DNA from: Actinomadura soli
GTDB taxonomy: Bacteria > Actinomycetota > Actinomycetes > Streptosporangiales > Streptosporangiaceae
Length of the DNA stretch: 41,749 nt
Assembly (NCBI RefSeq): GCF_005889715.1
Contig: NZ_VCKW01000047.1
Location: 1 to 41,749, forward strand
Direction of reading: 5' to 3'
Shown: positions 26,769 through 35,128 of the stretch, one piece after another
Layout: the number at the start of each line of letters is the position of its first letter
How positions within the stretch are numbered: position 1 is the first letter of the stretch
The notes under the pieces: model-generated
The model's input: the letters and a program-made list of their open reading frames with translations, nothing else
Databases searched by the model: none
Told to the model about the DNA's origin: nothing
Position numbers and translations under genes: made by a program

Positions 26769-26809
26769 CCCTTACAGATCACTAACCGATGTTCCTTGAA
26801 CTGTAAGGG
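26769..26809. promoter_or_regulatory. Inverted repeat CCCTTACAG-N23-CTGTAAGGG
   Basis: Perfect 9-bp arms at 26769-26777 and 26801-26809, upstream of the S24/S26-like gene. The CTTACAG/CTGTAAG core is identical to the arms of the compact palindrome at the CGNR promoter (30733-30747), but in the outward arrangement. It could be two half-operators that loop, or a terminator of the HNH gene. Confidence 0.5.
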
Positions 26810-26889
26810 TGTGGCTGAGCGTGGCGGCGGGAGTGCGGCGGGGGGTAAATCGGTGGAGTGCTCATCGCCGGATCTGCCACGATCACCGG

Positions 26890-27237
26890 ATGGGCCCATT
26901 GGACGCGGTCGCAGGCAGGGTGGCCGGCGGGGCCACCGTGGAGTTTCGGCCCAGTGGCTCTTCGATGGTCCCGTTGATACGGAGTCGGCAGCGGGTGGTC
27001 GTCGCTCCCGTCGACCCGTCCAAGGTGGAGGTGGGGGACATCGTCCTCGCCCGTGTCGCCGGGACGGTGTACCTGCACCTGGTGTCGTCCGTCGACGCGG
27101 CCAGGAAACGGGTTCAGATCAGCAATAACCGGGGCCGCATCAATGGCTGGACCAGCCACGATCGCGTCGTCGGCATCTGCGTGGCGGTCGATGGTGTTGC
27201 TCGTGCGGGTGCTGCGGACAAAGCCAAGACCGTGTGA
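26890..27237 (+). CDS. S24/S26 signal-peptidase-like protein
   Basis: A 115-residue protein starting MGPLDAVAGRVAGGATVEFR. PSGSSMVPLIRSRQRVVVAP matches the S24/S26 peptidase active-site region with nucleophile-type Ser25 before Met26. VEVGDIVLARVAGTVYLHLV and ISNNRGRINGW...DRVVGICV match the following beta strands. No membrane anchor or signal is present. The base Lys of type I signal peptidases is not clearly placed (Lys73 in ARKRVQI is a candidate). A cytoplasmic self-cleaving or non-catalytic S24-like role is possible. The start was chosen because the fold begins there; the frame is open upstream. Confidence 0.65.
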   Translation: MGPLDAVAGRVAGGATVEFRPSGSSMVPLIRSRQRVVVAPVDPSKVEVGDIVLARVAGTVYLHLVSSVDAARKRVQISNNRGRINGWTSHDRVVGICVAVDGVARAGAADKAKTV

Positions 27238-27334
27238 CATCGTCCGTCGCGCAATACGACGCTGCGGAGCGGCCGACTTGCGGATGCTTTCCACCAGCGC
27301 ATGACCGGCGCGTGCTCGGGCGTGGGTTTGGGGC

Positions 27335-27889
27335 ATGGGTGGGGGCGTGGACATCCGCTCGCGCCGGACCGGCCGTCGCCTCACGCTCAAGTTGCTACTG
27401 CGCACGGCATTGACCACGGCGTGCCTGCTGGCCGTGTACTTCGCGGCGCCGCTGAACAGGTCGTTCACGCCGGTGACCGCGGTGGCGCTGGTCGGGGCGC
27501 TGGCGGCCCTGAGCCTGTTCGTCGTCTGGCAGGTCCGTGCGATCGTGCGATCGTCGTCGCCAAGGCTCCGCGCCGTCGAGGCGCTGGCGACGCTGGTCCC
27601 GTTGTTCCTGCTGGTGTTCGCCGCGTGCTACTGCCTCATGGCCAATGGGGCCGGACGCGCCTTCTCCGAGCCCTTGACTCACGTCGACGCCCTCTACTTC
27701 ACCATGACCGTGTTCTCGTCGGTCGGCTTCGGCGACATCGTTCCCCGTTCGCAGGCGGCGCGGGCGCTGACGATGGTGCAGATGGTGGGGGACCTCGTCA
27801 TTCTCGGTTTCGTCGCCAAGGTGCTCGTGGAGGCGATGCGCCGCGGTGTGGAGCGCCGGGCTCGCGGTACGGACGGCAATCCGCGCTGA
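27335..27889 (+). CDS. Potassium channel family protein
   Basis: A 184-residue membrane protein with four helices: about 25-40, 46-66, 82-103 and 144-165. Between the last two lies the pore loop DALYFTMTVFSSVGFGDIVP with selectivity filter VGFGD (130-134), a potassium-channel signature of the TVGYGD type. The last helix region GDLVILGFVAKVLVEAMRR would line the pore. There is no RCK or cyclic-nucleotide domain; the C-terminus is a short basic tail. Ion selectivity is inferred from the filter. GTG at 27347 is an alternative start. Confidence 0.85.
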   Translation: MGGGVDIRSRRTGRRLTLKLLLRTALTTACLLAVYFAAPLNRSFTPVTAVALVGALAALSLFVVWQVRAIVRSSSPRLRAVEALATLVPLFLLVFAACYCLMANGAGRAFSEPLTHVDALYFTMTVFSSVGFGDIVPRSQAARALTMVQMVGDLVILGFVAKVLVEAMRRGVERRARGTDGNPR

Positions 27890-28198
27890 CCCCGCCCATT
27901 CGTCAAGGACGCAGGGGACGAGGTGCCCTGGCCGCCCTCGACAGCACACGAACCGACCGGTGAGGTTCCCTGCGATCGAGCTTGCGGGCGCGAGACCGCG
28001 ACGGGCCGGTTCTGGGACTCGGCTGTTCTTCCAGTGCGTCCCAGCCTGAGATCCGCTCCGTTAACGGCCGGGCGGGCCGGTCGGAACGTGCGTAGCCTCG
28101 GGCGTGGGCCGCGGAGCTGGGGTTTTCCGGGGCGTGCCATGGGCACGTCCCGACCGTTGCCATAACGCGTCTTCAACGGGGGCAGGAGGGTTTCGGAG
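27890..28198. other. Intergenic region before the clpC-like gene
   Basis: These 309 bases hold no gene. GGAAC (28083-28087) and CGTG (28103-28106) are 15 bases apart, loosely like an extracytoplasmic or stress sigma promoter, but the spacing is short. No HspR (HAIR) repeat and no CIRCE element were found. The ribosome region before the clpC-like ATG contains AGGAGGG and GGAG. Confidence 0.35.
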
Positions 28199-30718
28199 AT
28201 GACCTCGGAGTGGTACGGATCCGGCGGCATGGACCCGTTCGAGGAGATGCTCGCCCGGTTCTTCGGCGCGCGGGCGCAGCGGCGGCCGGTGGAGCGGATC
28301 AGCCTCGCGCGGCTGATGAGCGAGCCCGCGCGGGAGCTGGTGCGGGACGCGGCGGCGCAGGCGGCGCAGTGGGGCAGCGTCGATCTGGACACCGACCATC
28401 TGCTGTGGGCGGCGACGCGGCAGCAGGGGACGCGGCAGTGGATGGCGCGGGCCGGGGCCGATCCGGACAAGATCAAAGGGGAGATCGAGGAGCATGCGCG
28501 GCGGGGTGAGCCGCGGGACGTGCCGCCGGAGCTGACGCCGTCGGCGAAGCGGGCGCTGCTGGATTCGCATCAGGTTTCGCGGGCGCTCGGGTCGTCCTAT
28601 ATCGGGCCTGAGCATTTGCTTTTCGCGCTCGCGCTGGACCGTGGGTCCAGTGCGGGGCGGATTCTTGATCATGAGCATGTGACGCCCGATTCGCTGCAGC
28701 AGGCGGCTACCGGCGCCGGGCAGCAGCCGCCTGGCGGGCCCGGCGGCGGGCAGGCGACGGGCACGCCGACGCTGGACGAGTTCGGACGCGACCTGACCGC
28801 CCTCGCCCGGGAGGGCCGCATCGACCCGGTGATCGGGCGCGAGGACGAGATCGAGGAGACGCTCGAGGTCCTGTCGCGGCGCACCAAGAACAACCCGGTG
28901 CTGATCGGCGACCCGGGCGTCGGGAAGACCGCGATCGCCGAAGGGCTCGCGCAGCGGATCGTGGACGACGACGTGCCCGAAACGCTGCGGGGGAAGCGGA
29001 TCGTCCAGCTGGACCTCGGTGGGATCGTCGCGGGGACGCGGTACCGGGGCGACTTCGAGGAGCGGCTGAAGAAGGTCGTGGACGAGATCCGCGAGCACTC
29101 CGACGACCTGGTGGTGTTCATCGACGAGATCCACACGCTCGTGGGGGCGGGCGGCGCGGACGGCGCCATGTCCGCGGGGAACATGCTGAAACCGCCGCTG
29201 TCGCGCGGTGAGCTGCACGTCGTCGGGGCGACGACCATCGACGAGTACCGCCGGGAGATCGAGAAGGACGGGGCGCTGGAGCGGCGGTTCCAGCCGATCC
29301 TGGTGCCGGAGCCGAGCCCGGACGATAGCATCGAGATCCTGCGCGGCCTGCGGGATCGGTACGAGGCGCACCATCAGGTCCGGTTCACCGACGAGGCGCT
29401 GCTCGCGGCCGTCGACCTGTCGACCCGGTACCTGACCGACCGGTTCCTGCCGGACAAGGCGATCGACTTGATCGACCAGGCGGGCGCGCGGGTCCGGCTG
29501 CGGTCGGGGACGCGGGACGGCGGCCGCCGCGAGCTGGAGCAGCGGCTCGACCGGCGGCGGCGGGAGAAGGACCAGGCGGTCGCGGACGAGGACTACGAGA
29601 AGGCGTCCGAGCTGCGCGACGAGGTCGGCCGGCTGGAGAAGGATCTCGCGGCGACGCGCGAGGACGACGAGCCGGTCACCGTGCCGTGTGTCACCACGGA
29701 GGACATCGCCGAGGTCGTGTCGAGGATCACCGGGGTGCCCGTCACGCAGCTGACGCAGGCGGAGCGCGAGCGGCTGACCCGGCTTGAGGAGCATCTGCAC
29801 GAGCGGGTGATCGGGCAGGAGGACGCGGTGGCGGCGGTGGCGCGGGCCGTCCGGCGGTCCCGGGCGGGGATGGGCGATCCGGATCGTCCGATCGGCGGGT
29901 TCCTGTTCCTCGGGCCGACCGGCGTCGGGAAGACGGAGCTGGCGAAGGCGCTGGCGGAGGCGCTGTTCGGCAGCCGCGACCGGCTGATCCGGTTCGACAT
30001 GAGCGAGTTCCAGGAGCGGCACACGGTGAGCCGGCTGATGGGCGCGCCGCCCGGATACGTCGGCTACGAGGAGGCGGGGCAGCTCACCGACGCCGTCCGG
30101 CGGCAGCCGTACTCGGTGATCCTGCTGGACGAGATCGAGAAGGCGCACCAGGACGTCTTCAACGTCCTCCTGCAACTGCTGGACGACGGGCGCCTCACGG
30201 ACGCGCAGGGCCGCACGGTCGACTTCCGCAACACCGTGGTGATCATGACCAGCAACCTCGGGTCCGAGCTGATCACCGGGCGGACGGAGATCGGGTTCGG
30301 CACGCCCGGCGGCGACGGCCAGAGCGCCGCGCTCAGCGACCGGATCATGGGGCGGCTGCGGGAGGCGTTCCGGCCCGAGTTCCTCAACCGGATCGACGAG
30401 ATCATCGTGTTCCAGCGGCTGGAGGAGGGGCAGCTCCGGCAGATCACCGACCTGCTGCTGGACGAGACGCGCCGCCGCCTCCGCGCGCAGGACGTCGACG
30501 TGTCCTTCACGACCGAGGCCGTGGACTGGCTGGCGCGGCGCGGCTACCAGCCCGAGTTCGGCGCCCGGCCGCTGCGGCGCACGATCCAGCGGCAGGTGGA
30601 CGACCGGCTCTCCGACCTCCTCCTCGCCGGCGAGCTGCGGCACGGCAGCCACGTCGAGGTCACCGCCATAGGCGACGGGCTCGACTTCCACGTCACCACC
30701 ATCGAAGCACCCGCGTAA
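28199..30718 (+). CDS. ClpC-like AAA+ unfoldase (Clp ATPase subunit)
   Basis: An 839-residue double-ring Hsp100. Residues 1-30 are a Gly/Phe-containing head ([14 protein letters not shown]). Residues 36-175 are the repeated Clp N-domain. NBD1 has Walker A GDPGVGKT (237-244) and Walker [13 protein letters not shown] motif ([18 protein letters not shown], 467-484) replaces the long ClpB middle domain. NBD2 has GPTGVGKT (572-579), LLDEIEKAH and pore loop GYVGYE. IGF at 698-700 is the form of the ClpP-docking loop, so it probably feeds ClpP rather than acting as a ClpB disaggregase. Housekeeping ClpC1 is more conserved, so this is probably an accessory paralogue. The N-terminal 30 codons are less biased. 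Confidence 0.92.
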   Translation: MTSEWYGSGGMDPFEEMLARFFGARAQRRPVERISLARLMSEPARELVRDAAAQAAQWGSVDLDTDHLLWAATRQQGTRQWMARAGADPDKIKGEIEEHARRGEPRDVPPELTPSAKRALLDSHQVSRALGSSYIGPEHLLFALALDRGSSAGRILDHEHVTPDSLQQAATGAGQQPPGGPGGGQATGTPTLDEFGRDLTALAREGRIDPVIGREDEIEETLEVLSRRTKNNPVLIGDPGVGKTAIAEGLAQRIVDDDVPETLRGKRIVQLDLGGIVAGTRYRGDFEERLKKVVDEIREHSDDLVVFIDEIHTLVGAGGADGAMSAGNMLKPPLSRGELHVVGATTIDEYRREIEKDGALERRFQPILVPEPSPDDSIEILRGLRDRYEAHHQVRFTDEALLAAVDLSTRYLTDRFLPDKAIDLIDQAGARVRLRSGTRDGGRRELEQRLDRRRREKDQAVADEDYEKASELRDEVGRLEKDLAATREDDEPVTVPCVTTEDIAEVVSRITGVPVTQLTQAERERLTRLEEHLHERVIGQEDAVAAVARAVRRSRAGMGDPDRPIGGFLFLGPTGVGKTELAKALAEALFGSRDRLIRFDMSEFQERHTVSRLMGAPPGYVGYEEAGQLTDAVRRQPYSVILLDEIEKAHQDVFNVLLQLLDDGRLTDAQGRTVDFRNTVVIMTSNLGSELITGRTEIGFGTPGGDGQSAALSDRIMGRLREAFRPEFLNRIDEIIVFQRLEEGQLRQITDLLLDETRRRLRAQDVDVSFTTEAVDWLARRGYQPEFGARPLRRTIQRQVDDRLSDLLLAGELRHGSHVEVTAIGDGLDFHVTTIEAPA

Positions 30719-30722
30719 GGGC

Positions 30723-30752
30723 TATAGTCCTTCTGTAAGCCTTACAGGAGGG
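30723..30752 (+). promoter_or_regulatory. CGNR promoter with palindromic operator
   Basis: The -10 TATAGT (30723-30728) starts four bases after the clpC-like stop. The predicted start point 30735 lies within the perfect palindrome CTGTAAG-C-CTTACAG (30733-30747). The AGGAGGG ribosome site (30746-30752) overlaps its end. A protein bound there would block initiation, and autoregulation by the CGNR protein is the simplest reading. Confidence 0.65.
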
Positions 30753-30758
30753 TTCCGG

Positions 30759-31313
30759 GTGCATATCCCGATCGGCGCGTACGCGGCGGGGATCGAGCTG
30801 GCGAACGAGCTGGTCAGCACGTCGCCGACGGTGCGGGGAGCGGAGGCGCTGCCCGATCTCGGTGCGCTGTCCGGCCTGCTCGCGGGGCATGGCCTCCGGG
30901 CACCCGTCCACGAGGACGTCTTCCAGGTCCAGCTCCTCCGCCGGGAGGTGCGCGGGATCATGGAGACCGAGACGGCGGAGCAGGCCGTCGCGGGGGCTGG
31001 CGTGCTGCTCGGGCGCGCCGGGCTCGCACCCGTCCTCCGGCGTGAACCCGGCCGTCCCTGGCAGTGGTTCGTCCCGACCGTGAAGGGCGCGCCGCTCGCG
31101 GACGAGCTGGCCGCCTTCGTCGGTGCCGGGCTGCTCGGTGCCGTCCGGGCGCTCGGGCATGAGCGTTTCCGTCCCTGCGCCGCGCCCGGCTGCCGGGGCG
31201 TGTTCGCCGACGTCAGCCGGTCCGGGCGGCGCCGCTACTGCATGCCCGAGCTGTGCGGGAACCGCCTCAACGTCGCCAACCACCGTGCCCGCCGACGGGA
31301 GACGACCTCATGA
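30759..31313 (+). CDS. CGNR zinc-finger transcriptional regulator
   Basis: A 184-residue protein from GTG, six bases after AGGAGGG. Residues 1-125 form an ABATE-type ligand domain (AAGIELANELVSTSP at the start, WQWFVPTVKGAPLADELA later). Residues 138-176 are the CGNR finger: FRPCAAPGCRGVFADVSRSG and RRYCMPELCGNRLNVANH, with zinc Cys140, 145, 161 and 166. The finger is expected to bind DNA. The ligand is unknown. The stop overlaps the ATG of the phosphatase gene (ATGA), so the two are translationally coupled. A palindrome on its promoter suggests self-control. Confidence 0.88.
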   Translation: MHIPIGAYAAGIELANELVSTSPTVRGAEALPDLGALSGLLAGHGLRAPVHEDVFQVQLLRREVRGIMETETAEQAVAGAGVLLGRAGLAPVLRREPGRPWQWFVPTVKGAPLADELAAFVGAGLLGAVRALGHERFRPCAAPGCRGVFADVSRSGRRRYCMPELCGNRLNVANHRARRRETTS

Positions 31314-31753
31314 CCACATTGCTGACCGGCGCGCTTCAGCTCCCGGACGGGACCCGGGTCCGCGGGCGCGGGCTGCGCGACCCGCTGCCGGACGGGCCCG
31401 CGCCCGACTTCGGTCTCTACCTGGGCTCGGACCGCCTCCGCCGGCGTCACGAACCGGAAATGGGCTGGCCCGCCGCCTGGATCGAGTGGCCCGACTTCCT
31501 GCTGCCCCGCGACCCGGACGCGGCCGTACGGGACATCCGCGCCCTGCACGAGCGGGCCCGTTCCGGCGCCGCGGTCGAGGTCGCCTGCGGAGGCGGCGTC
31601 GGACGCACCGGAACCGTCATCGCGTGCTTGGCCGTCCTGTCGGGGGTGGAGCCGTCCGAAGCGGTCGCCTGGGCGCGCGAACACCACCATCCGCGGGCCG
31701 TCGAGACCCCGTGGCAGCGCCGGTGGGTGACACGCTTCCCGGTCACGCCCTGA
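31310..31753 (+). CDS. Small protein-tyrosine-phosphatase-like protein
   Basis: A 147-residue protein with WIEWPDFLLPRDPDAAVRDI and the P-loop VEVACGGGVGRTGTVIACLA. CGGGVGR is a complete CX5R phosphatase loop (Cys93, Arg99) followed by Thr-Gly, and Asp62 is a candidate general acid. The usual His before the Cys is Ala92, which should raise the Cys pKa. It probably hydrolyses phosphotyrosine or another phosphoester; the substrate is unknown. It is coupled to the CGNR regulator by a 4-base overlap. Its 3' end overlaps the converging GMC gene by 11 bases. Confidence 0.82.
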   Translation: MTTLLTGALQLPDGTRVRGRGLRDPLPDGPAPDFGLYLGSDRLRRRHEPEMGWPAAWIEWPDFLLPRDPDAAVRDIRALHERARSGAAVEVACGGGVGRTGTVIACLAVLSGVEPSEAVAWAREHHHPRAVETPWQRRWVTRFPVTP

Positions 31754-33362
31754 GGATCAGTTTCGCGGCGTGTTCGCCGATCATCATGCTCGGCGCGTTG
31801 GTGTTCCCGCCCGTGATGGACGGCATGATCGAGGCGTCCGCGACGCGCAGGCCCTCGATGCCGCGGACCCGCAGCTCAGGGTCGACCACGGCCCGCTCGT
31901 CCGCGCCCATCCGGCAGGTGCCGACCGGGTGGTAGACGGTCGTCGCGCGGTTCGGCAGCTCCTTCGCGAGGGCGGCGCGGTCCGGGAAGCCGGGGCCGGG
32001 CGACAGCTCCTCCTTGACGTCACCGGCGATGGTCTTGTTGGCCATCACGTCCCGGACGAGTTCGATGCCGTCCAGCAGGAGGCGCGCGTCGTCCGGGTCG
32101 GTGAGGTAGGCCGGGTCGATCAGGGGCGCGGCGGACGGGTCGGCGGACGCCAGCCGCAGCGTCCCGCGGCTCTTCGGGTAGATCAGCGTCGGCATGATCG
32201 TGAGGGCGGAGCGCTTGTCGACCTTGTGCCGGACGGGCGCGTCCTGGTTCGGGAACGGATACGACCACGGCAGCGCGTGGAGCTGCAGGTCAGGGATATC
32301 CCCGGCCTGTCCTGTGCGGACGAACCCGACCGCCTCGAAAACGCTGCGCGCGACCCACGTCCCGCCTTTCGTCCACTCCCGGACGACCCCGGACGCGAAG
32401 TACGGCGCGGTGCCCCGGTGGCGGGCCGTGTCCATGACGTACGTCATCGGGACGAACATGTGGTCGTGCAGGTTGTCCCCGACGGGCAGGTCGGCGTGCA
32501 CGTCGATGCCGTGTTCGCGCAGGTGGGCGGCCGGGCCGACGCCGGACAGCAGCAGGATCTGCGGCGAGCCGAACGTCCCCGCCGCCAGGATCACCTCGCG
32601 CGACGCCCTGATCGTCGCGCGCCGCGCCGTCCCGCGGCCCTTCTCCGCGACGACGTCGATGCCGGTGGCCCGCCCGTCCCGGACGACGACGCGCTCCACC
32701 GTCGCGCCCGTCAGGACCGTCAGGTTCGGCAGGCCGTGGCCGTCGAGATACCCGACGGACGAGCTGTACCGCAGTCCCTCGTGGACGCTCTGCTGGAAGA
32801 TCCCCGCGCCGTCCTGGACCTCGCCGTTGTAGTCGTCGTTCCGCTTCACGCCCGCCGTCTCGATCAGCGCCTCGATGAACGCCTCCGACGCCGGGGTGAG
32901 GTCCCGCTGCCGCGTCACCCGGATCGGGCCGCCCGCCCCGCGCAGGGCGGTCGCGCCGTCCTCCCAGTTCTCCATGCGCTTGAAGCTGTCCAGGACGTCG
33001 TCGTGGCCCCAGCCGGCGCAGCCGTCCGCCGCCCAGTCGTCGAAGTTCCGCCGGTTGCCGCGCACGAACAGCATCCCGTTGATCGACCCGGAGCCGCCGA
33101 GGACGCGTCCCTTCGTCTGCGGGATCCTCCGGCCGAGGGCGCTCTTCTGCGGGGTGCTGGAGAAGCCCCAGTCCAGCTTCTTCTTCAGCCGCGGGACGTT
33201 GTGGAAGACGGCGATCAGGCCGGGCTTGCGCACCAGCGGCGTCCGGTCCGGGCCGCCGGCCTCGACCAGGACGACGTCCGCGCCCGACTCGGCCAGGCGC
33301 CGCGCCAGCACGCATCCGGCGCTGCCGGCGCCGACGACGACGTAGTCAGCGGTCCGCTCCAT
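31743..33362 (-). CDS. GMC-family FAD oxidoreductase (choline dehydrogenase-like)
   Basis: A 539-residue flavoenzyme. ATG follows GGGAGGAACAC. FAD motif: [20 protein letters not shown] signature 1: [19 protein letters not shown]. Signature 2: [16 protein letters not shown]. Active-site region: [10 protein letters not shown] with His478, and [10 protein letters not shown] with Asn520 or 522. These oxidise primary or secondary alcohols to aldehydes or ketones. Choline is one option, but no betaine-aldehyde dehydrogenase is adjacent, so the substrate is open. The first 100 codons of the longer open frame upstream are non-coding. A promoter is visible 130 bases upstream. Confidence 0.93.
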   Translation of the reverse strand: MERTADYVVVGAGSAGCVLARRLAESGADVVLVEAGGPDRTPLVRKPGLIAVFHNVPRLKKKLDWGFSSTPQKSALGRRIPQTKGRVLGGSGSINGMLFVRGNRRNFDDWAADGCAGWGHDDVLDSFKRMENWEDGATALRGAGGPIRVTRQRDLTPASEAFIEALIETAGVKRNDDYNGEVQDGAGIFQQSVHEGLRYSSSVGYLDGHGLPNLTVLTGATVERVVVRDGRATGIDVVAEKGRGTARRATIRASREVILAAGTFGSPQILLLSGVGPAAHLREHGIDVHADLPVGDNLHDHMFVPMTYVMDTARHRGTAPYFASGVVREWTKGGTWVARSVFEAVGFVRTGQAGDIPDLQLHALPWSYPFPNQDAPVRHKVDKRSALTIMPTLIYPKSRGTLRLASADPSAAPLIDPAYLTDPDDARLLLDGIELVRDVMANKTIAGDVKEELSPGPGFPDRAALAKELPNRATTVYHPVGTCRMGADERAVVDPELRVRGIEGLRVADASIMPSITGGNTNAPSMMIGEHAAKLILRA

Positions 33363-33488
33363 GTGTTCCTCCCAGCGGACGCGTCCGGCCGGGGCCTGTT
33401 TCTTAGGCGCGCATGGCCGGGCGACCACTCGTGAGGGGCCCGCGCCTGGCCCGATCGGCGCCGCCGCAAGGCGACCTGAGCTGCGGCG

Positions 33489-33517
33489 ATAGTAGAGGCC
33501 CACGGGCGCGCGGCCAA
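33489..33517 (-). promoter_or_regulatory. Promoter of the GMC oxidoreductase gene
   Basis: On the minus strand TTGGCC (33512-33517) and TACTAT (33489-33494) are separated by 17 bases. The predicted start is about 33482, giving a leader near 120 bases. It lies in the 369-base gap 33363-33731, which holds no gene. Confidence 0.55.
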
Positions 33518-33565
33518 GCACGAGTCCCGATGACCGGAAACCCGGTCGGCCGAAAGATCCCGTCG

Positions 33566-33612
33566 CGGTACCGCACCGGCTCATGGGCCAGGTCACGGCC
33601 GGTGCGATACCG
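33566..33612 (-). terminator. Large inverted repeat, probable terminator of the protease gene
   Basis: CGGTACCGCACCGG (33566-33579) pairs with CCGGTGCGATACCG (33599-33612), with one mismatch in 14, across 19 bases. It lies 120 bases past the stop of the trypsin-like protease gene on the minus strand and is followed in that direction by GATCTTTCGG. A second small stem, GACCGG-AAAC-CCGGTC, follows at 33532-33547. A regulatory operator is the alternative. Confidence 0.55.
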
Positions 33613-33731
33613 GCGGGCGTCCGGCGTCCTCCCCGCCAAGGGATCGCCGGACAGCGCTCCCGGCCGGGACCCACGGGAGGAGACGTCCCGGACGAGAGGT
33701 CAACACCCTGCGCGGATCAGCGGATCACCGC

Positions 33732-35003
33732 TCAGCCGCTCAGGACGCGGGAATCGGGGGTTCCCGGCTCGTTGTCGATCAGGCTGGAGATCTCCTTGTA
33801 GACGAGGCTGATCCGGGTTCCCCAGTTCGGGCAGCCGCCGAGGTGGTGCAGCGCGATCACCTTGTGCGAGGACCCGGCGAGGACCGGCGAACCGGAGTTC
33901 CCGCCCGAGGTGTCGCACATGTACCCGGTGTTCACCCCGGACGACGGCGTGCGGATCACGCAGTTCCCGCCGCCGTCCTCGACGACCGACAGCCGCTTCG
34001 GCAGCGTGTCGCCGTGGCCGGGGATGTAGATCCGCTCACCGGCGGTGGGCTCGCGGGTCTCCAGGTAGAGCGTCCCGAACTGCTGGACGCTCTCGAAGTT
34101 GTTCACCGAGAACAGGGCGTAGTCCAGTGCGCTGAGCGGGCTCAGCTTCAGCAGCTGGGCGCCGCTGACCTTCGTGCCCGCCCGCGGGTCGCGGCCGCCG
34201 CACGTGGCGCACTCGTAGTCGAACTGGAACTCGCTGGCGCGCAGGTCGGCCGCACTCTCCATGCAGTGCTGGTTGGTGAGCATCGTGTTGGTGTCGCCGA
34301 CGCGCCACGAGGTGCAGTGCCCGAGACCGTTCAGCAGCTGGCGGGCCACCGCGCGGGAGCGGGCGTATTCGGTGGGATGGCTTTCCTTGTAGCAGGTCGT
34401 GTCGCGGCGGTTCTCGGCGCCGCAGACGCTGAACGGGCGGGGGTTGGCCGCCGCGTACTCGGCCTTGGTGAAGCCGCGGAAATAGGAGTCGATCCGGGCG
34501 CCGAACCCCTGCCGGGTCAGCGCCGCGGCGTTGCCGCGCTGCTGAGCCGCGTGCAGGGTGACGACGGCGGTGTCCCCGTCGATGGACATCGCGGCGAACC
34601 CCGTCCCGTCGTGGACGGTGAAGGGGGAGTCGCCGCGCTGCTTCCGGACGGTCGGATCGCCGTGGTAGGTGTGCACCTCGCGGCCGGACGGCGAGGCGAC
34701 CGTGACGCGGTCGCCGGGGAGCAGCCGCACGGACGCGAAATGCACCTTGACGTAGCTGGAGCCGGGCGTGCGGAGAGTCGCCTGGGTGGTTCGGCTGTCA
34801 GGCGAGTACCGGAGCACGATGTTCGCGGCCGTCTTCTCTCCGGCCGCATCGGGTCTGGGAGCGGGTTCGGCGGGTTGGCGGGGTTGGGCCTGCGTGGCGA
34901 CATCGCCGCTCCGGACGGGAGCGGCCGACGCCGCGGCGGCGGGCAGGATCAGGGTCACGGCGAGCGGGATCACCGCCGCCAGGAAGCGTGACCTTCTGGA
35001 CAT
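33732..35003 (-). CDS. Secreted trypsin-like serine protease
   Basis: A 423-residue exported protease. ATG follows AGAGGAGGTG. Signal peptide residues 1-28 (FLAAVIPLAVTLILPAAAAS). Residues 29-190 are a propeptide or accessory domain. The S1-type catalytic domain has His246 in MLTNQHC, Asp294 in SALDYALFSV and Ser370 in TSGGNSGSPVL, with several Cys (194, 204, 230, 247, 265, 268, 348, 363, 391) for disulfides. CATCGG suggests an extra structural loop. It resembles actinobacterial trypsin-like and lysyl-endopeptidase-like proteins. It ends just short of an inverted repeat and follows the M4-M28 gene on the same strand, so the two form a secreted-protease pair. Confidence 0.88.
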   Translation of the reverse strand: MSRRSRFLAAVIPLAVTLILPAAAASAAPVRSGDVATQAQPRQPAEPAPRPDAAGEKTAANIVLRYSPDSRTTQATLRTPGSSYVKVHFASVRLLPGDRVTVASPSGREVHTYHGDPTVRKQRGDSPFTVHDGTGFAAMSIDGDTAVVTLHAAQQRGNAAALTRQGFGARIDSYFRGFTKAEYAAANPRPFSVCGAENRRDTTCYKESHPTEYARSRAVARQLLNGLGHCTSWRVGDTNTMLTNQHCMESAADLRASEFQFDYECATCGGRDPRAGTKVSGAQLLKLSPLSALDYALFSVNNFESVQQFGTLYLETREPTAGERIYIPGHGDTLPKRLSVVEDGGGNCVIRTPSSGVNTGYMCDTSGGNSGSPVLAGSSHKVIALHHLGGCPNWGTRISLVYKEISSLIDNEPGTPDSRVLSG

Positions 35004-35061
35004 GTGCGCACCTCCTCTGGGGGTCGAGCTGCGCTTGGCGGGATGGGGGGAGATATGTGGA

Positions 35062-35111
35062 TGTCCGGCCCGGCCTCCACCCCCATCCCGGGGAGAAGAC
35101 CGGACCGGACA
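35062..35111 (-). terminator. Inverted repeat between the two protease genes
   Basis: TGTCCGGCCCGG (35062-35073) and CCGGACCGGACA (35100-35111) pair at 11 of 12 positions, with the mismatch becoming G-U in RNA. It starts 18 bases after the M4-M28 stop and lies before the ribosome site of the serine protease. Either a terminator or an attenuating hairpin that sets the ratio of the two proteases. Confidence 0.55.
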
Positions 35112-35128
35112 CTTACCACCGCCGGTGG

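Noticed and set aside
28083..28106. Stress-sigma promoter (GGAAC with CGTG) before the clpC-like gene
   Set aside because: The 15-base spacing is short and the -10 lacks the GTT form; too weak to annotate as a separate promoter.
28061..30691. Minus-strand open frame of 876 codons
   Set aside because: Antisense shadow of the clpC-like gene, with Pro/Arg/Leu-biased sequence.
33402..33639. Short open frames in the gap between the GMC and protease genes
   Set aside because: They overlap a promoter and a large inverted repeat, are Arg/Pro-rich, and have no ribosome sites.
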